Positions 55,775-64,000 of a DNA stretch of 64,000 nt are shown here, in pieces. Positions within the stretch are counted from its first letter, which is position 1. Every line of letters starts with the position of its first letter. The notes under the pieces are model-generated. The model saw only the letters and a program-made list of their open reading frames with translations. It had not been told where the DNA came from and made no database searches. Origin of the DNA: Phaseolus vulgaris (taxonomy: Eukaryota > Streptophyta > Magnoliopsida > Fabales > Fabaceae); contig NC_023758.2 of NCBI RefSeq assembly GCF_000499845.2, positions 21,999,366-22,063,365 of the forward strand, given 5' to 3'. Both the position numbers and the translations under genes were made by a program.

Positions 55775-56820
55775 TGTTAGAATATATGGCCTTAAACAAA
55801 AGGGGGGTGAATTGTTTAAGAGGGATTTTCGCAATCTTTGAAGGTATAATGAAAATCAATGCTGAATTACAGAGAAAGAAATCAAAGAAACAAAGAACCA
55901 AAACTGTTTCAAGATGATACCAGAAAAACAATCGGTTGTTTTTATCAGCAGTTTATAAAAACAACTTAAAAACAGAATTTAAAGAGTTAAGGGTAAGAGA
56001 TAAGCACGCAAGCAATTTATACTGGTTCACTCTTACACCAAGAGCTACATCCAGTCCCTAGAAACCACTGGGTATTCCACTATGCAATCAAAACCATATT
56101 ACAAGCACCACACACCAAAGTAGTGACCTTGAACCCCTCAAGAAACACACTACCTTTGGCAAACCACACCAAGAATGTTGATCTTGAACCCGTCAAGAAC
56201 ACACAACACTCCTTCGCAACACAACTACAGAAATACAGTAATCAAGGAAGAAGGGAATAGAATACACCTGGGTATTACAAAGCTTATAGTTCATAAATAC
56301 AACCCAATCATATTCCACACACTTAAGAATGATCCAAAGCTCTTTCAAATCTTGGAAACACTATTTTGATAAAATCTTTCTGTTACTTTAAGATTAGGAG
56401 CGTAAAACCACCTTTATATAGACCCACCAAGTGGTCAAAAGCATTTAATAAAGGAACCAAGTTAGTTAGGATCATTTAAAACATATTAAAACCGATTAAC
56501 AGAATTATGTTAAGGTTTTTAGGAAAACAATCGGTTGTTTTGTCAAAACAATCGATTGTTTTGGTTTGACAGCAAAGTCAACCATATTTTTCAAAAACAG
56601 CTAAGGTAAAACAACCTGTTGTTAGGTAAAACAACCTGTTGAATTTTTGACAGCTTTTTAGAAAACACATCTTTTCAAAAGGTTAAAGATTCAAATGAAC
56701 TTGGATCATCATAAGAAGTGAATTAACAAGTTTCAAACAACTAGACAACACACACACCCAGCAGCAAGGTCTTCAAGCTTTCCTCTTGGATTTGGAGACA
56801 TCAAAGCATCTTGTTCAACA
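55775..56820 (-). repeat. Copia LTR (1,046 bp)
   Basis: Minus strand runs TGTTGAACAAGATGC to ATTCTAACA. Five AACAAYCGGTTGTT-like boxes are clear, four of them as two close pairs (56525-56562 and 56608-56643) and one at 55928-55940. Confidence 0.85.
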
Positions 56821-58100
56821 GTGGAGTACCCGACTGATAAAGTAAACTGGTCGTTCCTCTTTTTCAACTTCTTAAACCAATGTTGCACTGATCGTGTCCT
56901 CTAAGACAACGAGGTAAACAATTATGAGCTCTGTGGCATTCGATTTTTCAATAGTTGGGGGAGACGCCAAGAAAACTTTCAATTGGAGGAAAATCCGTTC
57001 ACACTCGTTCGTCCATTGGAACTTAGCTGCCTTGCATAGTAATTGCACGATGGGCTTGATTCTCTTTGTTAACCTTGGTATGAATCTAGAGAGGGTTGTA
57101 AGCCGCCCGAGCAGTCTTTGAATTTTCTTGACATTCTTAGGGCTTCGAATCTCAGTGATCGCCATACATTTCTTAGGGTTTGCTTCTATGCCCCAAAGCC
57201 CCAAAGAGTGAGCATAAAACCCAAAAAATTCCTCCTTCAACCACGAATGCACACTTGTCAGGATTGAGCCTCATGCCATAATCGTGAAGGGCTTGAAACA
57301 CTCCCTGTAGATCTTTGATGTGTTGTTGGCATGAGTTGGATTTGACACAATGTCGTCCCCTTGAAAATGTAGTTCATCAGTCGTTGATAGGTGGCTCCTG
57401 CATTTTTAAGGCCAAACAACATGACTTCATAATAGAAGTTGTTACAGCAGTCATGAACGCTGTCTTTTCTTTGTCTCTCGGGTGCATCTAAATTTGGTTA
57501 TATCTAGAATATGCATCTAAAAACTTAAAATGGTATGCCCGACTGTCCCATTGACCAAACGGTTAATGCTCGGTAGAGGATAAGAATATTTGGGACAAGT
57601 TTTGTTGAGATCGGTATAGTTAGTGCACATCCTCTTCTTGCCATTCGATTTTTTGACCATGATCACATTGGCCAACCATGTAGTGTAGTGTGCTTTTTTG
57701 ATGAAGTCGGCTTTCACCAACTTCCCAGCCTCTTGTCATGCAACAACACATTTTTCTTCGCCCATTTTTTTTTTGGGCTACGGGTTTGGCTTCTTTGTAA
57801 ATGGAGAGACAATGTGTCAAAACATCCGAGCTCACCCTAGGCATGTCGACAATTGTCCAAGAAAAAAAATCAACATTATCAATCAAACTTTGGCTTACCA
57901 GCTTACTGTCGTCTGGTTTTAGAAAGGTTTTCATGTGTCGTATGCTCATCATCACGGAGGGGTAGAGGGCAAAAGTCCTCGTCAGGCTCAATACGAGCTT
58001 CATCGAGTTGAGGGTCAAGATCGACGAGGGCGACCATATCCTCTTTTGTCCTACTATCTCGGGATCGTTCCCTGTTGTTTCCCTGCACTTTGGACAACAT
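56821..58100 (-). pseudogene. Reverse transcriptase and start of RNase H of Tat C
   Basis: Blocks on the minus strand: FFSWTIVDMPRVSSDVLTHC, VKADFIKKAHYTTWLANVIM, CTNYTDLNKTCPKYSYPLPS, a damaged catalytic block reading GDDIVSN with the Tyr lost, WGIEANPKKCMAI, RLTTLSRFIPRLTKR and the RNase H opening ISATLV. Frames change several times. The RNase H is cut by the Copia fragment at 56820. Confidence 0.8.
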
Positions 58101-59908
58101 CCCCTTCTTACCATAGACCGTCCGTGCGGTGAGCTCTTGTATAACCGACTGATCGATTCAACCTTCAATTTTGTGACATAACATTCACAAGTCATCTTTT
58201 GATCGACATGAACCATTACGATGTCACCGACTACCGATGGAAACTTCATCGCAAGGTGGGGAGTGGACACTATTGGCTGCATGCGGTTTATGGCCAAGCA
58301 ATATACTATAAGAGGTATTTGCATTTACCAGAAGATACCTGATTTTTATTGTCTTGCAAATATACCTCTCTTCCCTGAACGTAGTGTACAAATCAATGAA
58401 TCCTCTTATGTCCACTGCTCCCCGGAAAATCCAAGAATCTGTTCATCGTAAGGTTGGATTTCTGATTCTGGAATTCTCATTTTCTTGAAAGTCTTCCAGT
58501 ACAAAATATCGACCGAGCTTCTCAGATCAACCAAAACCTTGGTGATGGAAAATTTTGTTGAACAAGATGCTTTGATGCTTCAAATCTGTGTGGAAAGCTT
58601 GAAGACCATATTGTTATGTGTGAGTGTTATCTAGAATATTTTGACTTGTTAATTCACTCCTTGTATTGATCCAAGCTCATTTGAATCTTTATCACTTTTA
58701 AATTTTCTTAAAAGCTGAGAAATTTTAATGTTATTTTTCAAATCAACCAGATGAAAAAGATGTTACTCAAAGGGATGGAAACTAAGACCAGTTTTTCAAC
58801 CTGTTGAATTGTCGAAACAAATGGTTGTTTGAAACATAGTGATTTTCAAAATGATATGGAAAAGTTTTTCTTTATTTTGTCTTTATTGTTAAACTGAAAC
58901 AACCGGTTATGATAAAACAACTGGTTATTTTTGTGAAAACCTTAATTAAAAATTTATTTCAATCTGTTGTTTTGGAAAACAATCTGTTGTTTTTATAACA
59001 GAATTTTATTAAGAGTTTGAAATTGTTTTTAAATGATTCCAACAGCTTTTGATTTATGATCTAACAATTTTAATCACTTGCTTAAGTCTATATAAAGGTT
59101 GTTTGATATTCTTTTCAAGAACCTAAGAAAAAGATATTATTAAAAACGTTTTTCATGAGATCAAGAGCTTTGGATCATCACTTCTGTGTGGAATAGGATT
59201 GAGTCTTTGTACACTTTTGTTCTTCTACTTTGTAAATTCTAGGTGTATTCTATTATTTCACTTTGAACACTACATTTCTACGTGATTGGTGTAAGGCAAT
59301 TTCAGAAAAGGGTTTCTAAAAACTGTGGTGTTGCCAAGGAGTGGTGTGTGTTCTTAAGGGGTTCAAAATCATCACTCTTGGTGTGTGTTTGTAATATAGG
59401 TTTGATTACATAGTGAATTCCCAGTGGTTAGCTGAGGACTAGATGTAGCTCTTGGTTAAGAGTGAGCAAGTGTAAACCTCTTTGTTTTAATCATTATTCT
59501 TTCTCTGTTGGTATAAAGAACTTGTTGTTTTGAGAAAACAACTGGTTGAATTTCTGTAAAGAACATTAAAACTGAACTTTTATCTAATTGAACAGAAAAG
59601 CAATTGGTTGATTTTGCTTAAATTTTCACTCTACTTCAAAACTTTGCAAAAGTCTTGTGAAAAAAATTCACCCTTTCTTGTTTAGACCACTATTTCTAAA
59701 AAAATTATCTATTTCCACGGTGATGACCAAGGGTCGTCCTGGGCTGGGTCGATGGCAGTGAAGTCGTCATATGTGAAGGTTATTGGCGGCATCCTCGATC
59801 GGTTTTTGGTGGTTACCAAGTGCACCGACTGAATGGATCGAAGATGTTTTTTGCAGGCAGAATTGGAACATCCACCTCCAGTGAATCCTCCAACGATAGT
59901 ATTCACTT
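58101..59908 (-). pseudogene. Protease region of Tat C, split by a solo LTR
   Basis: Before the insertion the text is ITFTYDDFTAIDPAQDDP. After it comes SITKVLVDLRSSVDILYW, the active-site block with the Gly after Asp replaced (D-L-R in place of D-x-G), then GFIDLYTTF and NANTSYSILLG. Several stops follow. The change at the active site alone would abolish activity. Confidence 0.75.
58556..59701 (+). mobile_element. Solo Copia LTR 3 (about 1,146 bp)
   Basis: Starts TGTTGAACAAGATGC and ends TTTCTAAAA in place of the usual CTAACA. AAATT lies at 58550-58554 and 59702-59706, a target duplication with one stray base at the left junction. Removing it restores the protease frame of Tat C. About nine AACAAYNGGTTGTT-like boxes are present, mostly in pairs. 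Confidence 0.8.
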
Positions 59909-61396
59909 GCCCCGTGGTGTATTTGAGGCCTCGGTTCTCAAGGGAAGGGCTTCTACGAATTCGTCCCTCACTCTAACCGAATTTTTTTAGTGAAAGTGGT
60001 CCTATAATAATGTTGATGACCTCTCGGACACCGCATCTCGATCGATCGTTCGTCCGAGGACTTTCGATTTGTGGTCGAGTCCTACGTACAAGGCTCTCAC
60101 TCCATCTCAGCTTGGCCGGACGCTGGTCATCATCAAAACGGCGTGATCCTTCTTGCCCATGTCATGTGTACTGTTCTTTTCGATCCTTAGGAGGATATCT
60201 TTCCCTTTGGGGGATCAATATGAGTTAGCGTTTGTATGAACAAACTTGCACAGGTGACCAACTTGGATAAGTTCTTTTATTTTGTCCTTCATCTCATGAC
60301 ATCCCTCAGTTGTATGGTCGAAGTTGCGGTGGTATTGACAATGTTTAGACATATCAACATTCCTTGAACTCTATGACTAGTTTAGGGTCGGGATTAGTTT
60401 GGCTTGTGTGCCTCATCCAGAATTTTACCCCTTGCAACATTCAATTGGGTGTAAGTAAAAAATCGAGGTCCTCGATTTTCTCTGAACCTGTTTGACTAAC
60501 TAGAGGTAGGTCAATTTCCTTTGTCCTTCTCCCTTCCTTTATCTCCTCCATTCTTAGATCGAACGCTTTTGTGGTAATCGGTCAACTCCTCTATCTGCAT
60601 GAACTTAGTTGCTCGATTCCTCAATTCATCAAGATTTGTGGCTGGTCTCTTAATCAAACTTTCGGTAAACCGATCGGGTCGGATTGTTGAGACTAGGTGA
60701 TGATGCATGGCTATCTCTGACATGAGATTTCAGATTCCCATACAAACTTTATTGAATCTCTCCAAGAATGTCCACAATGATTCCCCCTTTTCATGCTTTA
60801 CATTAAGGAGTGCCATGGACGACATATGATGCGGTCAGTTAGTCGCATATTGAGTGGTAAATTTAGCCGCCAATGCTTTAAACCTATCCAATAAATTCGG
60901 TGGGGAGTCAGGTGAACCAACTAAGCGCCCTTTTTTGGAGAGAGGTGGGGAAAACCTTGCACCACACGACTTTATTTGTCATGTGGAGGTTCATCTACGT
61001 CTTGAAAATGTTCAGGTGCTCGTCCGGATATGTGGAACCGTCATAAAGCCTGATAGTCTGTCCCTTCCATTTGGAAGGGAATTGAGCTTCCATTATTTCA
61101 TCTGTAAAAGGATGCCCTTTCGGATACTCATCGTCATCGGTCGGTTGGGATCACTCGATTTGCCTAGAACTCTGATGAGTTTGCGTTCGAGATTGCTCTT
61201 CTTGTTCAGGTCCATTGAGTCGTTCCTTCAATTCTTTAGTCTTCTCCTTGAGAAGGCACACCTCTTCTTCATTCTGTCCCTGATCTTCAATGCCTTTTTG
61301 TCGCATCTCCTCGACTTGTGCTTGAAGTGTTTGGATTAGGGTGATCTACTCCTCTATGGCCCGATCATGGTTGACAATGTTCCTTGTTGACACCAT
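59909..61396 (-). pseudogene. gag of Tat C
   Basis: The ATG at 61396 (MVSTRNIVNHDRAIEE) is followed by a stop and then a coiled-coil-like stretch (EEVCLLKEKTKELKERLN), the gag core (MEAQFPSKWKGQTIRLYDGS, RFKALAAKFTTQYAT, SLWTFLERFNKVCMGI), RPATNLDELRNRATKFMQIE and a C-terminal CQYHRNFDHTTEGCHEMKDK zinc-binding motif. At least five stops are visible. Confidence 0.75.
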
Positions 61397-61439
61397 TGTT
61401 GCTAGTTTGGAATTGATGCTGAAATTGACTACCATCTCG

Positions 61440-61457
61440 GCCCCACGGGGGCTGCCA
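61440..61457 (-). other. Primer-binding site of Tat C (decayed tRNA-Lys type)
   Basis: Plus strand GCCCCACGGGGGCTGCCA differs at three or so positions from GCCCCACGGTGGGCGCCA at 3021-3038. It is two bases from the LTR in both cases. Confidence 0.75.
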
Positions 61458-61459
61458 AT

Positions 61460-62012
61460 TGTACATATATAGCCAAAGAGGACCTGGATAGTACCTGAGG
61501 CTGGTCGTACAATTGCTGACGTGTTGGTGATCCTCTGGTTCTTTCCTTCAAGTCTCCTAACACAAGTTGGTGCTCGATCAGGGTTGACCTGAAAAAGGTA
61601 CTCTGACGATCAAGTAAGTACTCCGTGTGAAAAGTGTATATTGGTAATTGATAAAAGTGTACCTTACACCTCCACATAGGGTCTATTTATAGTGTTGATC
61701 ATGGACCCTTGTTATAATGGGCCAGATTTTAGTTATTCACTGATGTGTATCGTGAACCCTGATTAATAGGGAGATATATTGGTATATAGGTATGTTGGAA
61801 TATTTGAAGAATATTTGTGTCATCTTTCAGTTAATCAATTTTTAGCTAATTTGTCGGAGATACTTTTCATGTATTCCAAGATACGAATTATAACTCATTA
61901 AGTGCTATTGTAACTATCATTAGTGTCATTTATTGCATGTTTTGAGGTGTCATTTGACTTGGACTGTCAGTCACCTAAATCGAGACTGGCTCGTCTGGTA
62001 CCAACTGGTACA
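61460..62012 (-). repeat. 5' LTR of Tat C (553 bp)
   Basis: Plus strand runs TGTACATATATAGCC to CAACTGGTACA. A TATA box lies at 61684-61692 (minus strand CTATAAATAGACC). It aligns with 46493-47723 outside the solo LTR, with frequent differences, so the element is old. Confidence 0.85.
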
Positions 62013-62703
62013 ATAAGATTTATACTATAATATTTGGCAAGAATAAAACTTTAACAAACTAATGAATCAGATGGTAACTATACATCAAAATCATTGGAAT
62101 TGAAAAAACTGTTAAAACATTTTTAATAAAAATTAAAAAATGATGTATTTGAGACTGTGCATATACAATCCAAAATACGTGATTCTCCATTGCACAATCC
62201 AAAATATACTAAATATATTCTGAATTGTACTTCTAAAAATATTTTTTATATTTTATAAAATAATTTTTAAAAAAAAGATTTACAGATTATATGGAAATGA
62301 CTTTTTAGATTATGAGAGTGGACAACGTAACTTCCGTCGGTATCGTTCTAAGTGGGCCTAATTTAATTTTTTATCCTAATCAAATTAATTACCCGTTTTT
62401 CTTTTGTTACTTTTTAACTCAATTTTGTGTTTCACTTTTTAAATTCTGTTTAAGACAGCCTATTTTGGACCCATTTAATTGTTCATATAATTAAACTACT
62501 GTAATTAAGAAATTATTAACTTAAAAACGAATAGAAAATAAATACTAAAACGTTCCCAGCATCCACCTTGTTACTATTCAGTAAAGGTCTCCTATAAACT
62601 CAATATTTCAGTGAGTTACAAATAAAAAATGAAAAGAATAGCTTATTTCTATAAAATATGGGGAAAATATGAAGTTGAAACAGTGCTTCCATTTACAATA
62701 GTA
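62013..62703. other. Intergenic region right of Tat C
   Basis: AT-rich; includes the ATAAG target copy at 62013-62017 and the likely 3' untranslated part of the UPF0114 gene. Nothing else is recognised. Confidence 0.5.
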
Positions 62704-64000
62704 TCAATGGCGAAGTCTAGAGAGGAGAAAAAAGCATGCTGAGGAAGTGAGAACTGAAGCAGCAAAGCAAGCAAGATCAAATCCTGTAACTAAGGGAATG
62801 TCCTTGAACTTCTCTAACACTCCAACTTGGAGAATCATCATCATTGCATGCCCAATCTTCAACTTTGCCTCCCCAATTGATTGCATCCCTAACCACCCAG
62901 GGGGTGACTGAAACTTCATTCCACCAACCATATTCATTATCAATGTCTTGTGTTTTATAGTCTCATTAAGATAATGATCAAGTTCCAAAAATGAATGCAT
63001 GTGTGTTATATATATATACCTTCATAAGCAAGTTTGATCCACAAAGAGGTGCTTCTGTTTCTTTACTAGTTGTGTTTGATCTCACAAACAGGACGTACAT
63101 TCCCACCCCAAATATCAGCAATGCAGTTCCCACCAGAAACGCGTCTGCACAACACTTTCAATTAATAACTGTCATAGAGAAATTGTATCTATACAACAAC
63201 CTTGTATATTTCTTTTCAAGTTCATGGTGGTTGACAAACCTATGGCTTCAATGAGTAGATGCATCAGATGTGTTTGATCCAAACTTTGAGATAACATATG
63301 GAAATAATGCGCGTATGACTCCATAACAAGAAGGCAGCCCTGTAATATTGCAAAGCCATGCATGCACATTTCTTCATAAGACTTTTCTTTCTTGTCTTCA
63401 AATAACAAAAACAAAAGGAAAGAAAAACAGTGCACAAAGCTTCATATATATATATATACCTCAACAAAACACAGTACCGATCCAAGTAAAGATCCTGCAA
63501 CAGCGAACAAAGTAAAGAATCTGCAATCGACTATTGCCTGCACCACGGAAAGTTGTATTAACAATAATCACATATATCTTGTGTACACACTGAACCTTTC
63601 CTTAAAAAGAAATAGAAAAATGATTCTTTAAAACAAAACACTCCCACCTTAATCAGTTGTGAAATGAGAATAATTCCATGTGATATACATAATAAAAAAT
63701 AAATTTGTAATTAAATAGTATAAAAAAATATTAAAATAATAATATTAAAATTCGTAAGGTGGTTATATAAAAATCTTGGTTTTGAATGTATCATTCCCTC
63801 TTGTAATAAGGACATGCATGTGCACATAACTTAATCACAAAATTTATTCATTAGTGAGTTAATAAGAACAAAATAAATAAGGAGAAAATAATATATATTT
63901 ACCTTTTCAATTTGCATCTGCGGTTGTAAATTGCTTGGTTTTGTCCTTTTGACAATAGCGCGAAAAAGAAGCAGAATGGCAGTAAGAATACTAGCGAAGA
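62704..64000 (-). CDS. UPF0114-family membrane protein, 3' part (gene runs off the right edge)
   Basis: Minus-strand exons 63903-64000 (partial), 63460-63537, 63240-63339, 63020-63144 and 62704-62946 join in frame by GT-AG rules; the last intron is only 73 bp. The protein shows hydrophobic segments in FTLFAVAGSLLGSVLCFV, IEAIDAFLVGTALLIFGVGM and FDLACFAASVLTSSACFFLL, and the family text LVMESYAHYFHML, then GEAKLKIGHAMMMILQVGVL. Plant UPF0114 proteins end this way (YqhA-like). Location is probably a plastid or other organelle membrane, unproven. Function is unknown. The N-terminus lies beyond base 64000. Confidence 0.85.

Larger units (their letters stand above)
54931..56820 (-). mobile_element. 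Copia element fragment: 5' LTR, primer site and gag start
   Basis: Minus-strand LTR (55775-56820) is followed by a primer site and gag, then the element stops at about 54940 against CRM-type LTR sequence. It sits in the first RNase H of Tat C. The right flank is GTGGA; no matching copy is found on the left, consistent with loss of the 3' part. Confidence 0.8.
46493..62012 (-). mobile_element. Tat C: full-length Tat-type Ty3/gypsy element (15,520 bp with nested insertions)
   Basis: Minus-strand order: 5' LTR (61460-62012), primer site, gag, protease, RT, RNase H, second RNase H, integrase, a non-coding zone, a plus-strand antisense ORF, then 3' LTR (46493-47723). Outer flanks are ATAAG on both sides (46488-46492 and 62013-62017), a perfect target duplication. 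This is the full Tat/Retand layout. Nearly every coding block has stops or frame changes. Nested inside are a solo CRM-type LTR, a 1.1-kb solo LTR, a Copia fragment with a CRM-type LTR scrap, and a solo Copia LTR. Confidence 0.85.

Overview
The window is plant nuclear DNA, most likely from a legume; bean or cowpea (Phaseolus/Vigna) is my best guess from the retrotransposon types, but the species cannot be fixed from this sequence alone. Evidence for a plant: three spliced genes with GT-AG introns whose products are plant-like (a VTI1-type Qb-SNARE, a DUF3110 protein with a plastid-type leader, a UPF0114 membrane protein), a plant-type tRNA-Trp gene, and about 45 kb of nested LTR retrotransposons.

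Layout. 1-3957: the 5' part of a Ty3/gypsy Tat-type element on the minus strand (LTR, tRNA-Lys primer site, gag, protease, start of RT), running off the left edge. 3958-4940: AT-rich, nothing seen. About 4950-23710: a second Tat-type element on the plus strand (Tat A), 5'-truncated, with RT, RNase H, a second RNase H, integrase, a repeat-rich 3' region, a converging antisense ORF and a 3' LTR. It is split by a complete CRM-type chromovirus (6399-14025, 5-bp target duplication) and by three solo LTRs. 23716-35619: a nest of CRM-type elements: a plus-strand LTR, into which a complete non-autonomous gag-only element inserted very recently (24446-29121, perfect target duplication, one LTR mismatch), then a minus-strand element with an in-frame gag/RT deletion (29212 to about 33660), then a plus-strand leader and gag stub ending near 35619.

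35620-46490 is the gene island: a VTI1-like SNARE gene (36375-39468, with a hAT-type MITE in its third intron), a DUF3110 gene (41001-42929), a tRNA-Trp gene (44081-44152, minus) and an old LTR fragment (about 44830-45508).

46493-62012 is a third Tat-type element (Tat C) on the minus strand, complete from LTR to LTR with matching ATAAG target duplications but heavily mutated. Its gag-pol runs on the minus strand. A plus-strand antisense ORF with its own TATA box lies between pol and the 3' LTR. It carries a solo CRM-type LTR inside its 3' LTR, a 1.1-kb solo LTR, a Copia fragment with LTR and gag, and a solo Copia LTR. 62704 to the right edge holds the last five exons seen of a minus-strand UPF0114 gene.

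The elements fall into three interacting groups. Tat-type elements are the old host layer. CRM-type elements begin TGATG, end CATCA and encode the end of pol inside the LTR. Copia LTRs of about 1.1 kb carry many palindromic AACAAYCGGTTGTT-like boxes. All pol reading frames seen are broken, so any recent mobility, such as that of the gag-only element, must have depended on enzymes encoded elsewhere.
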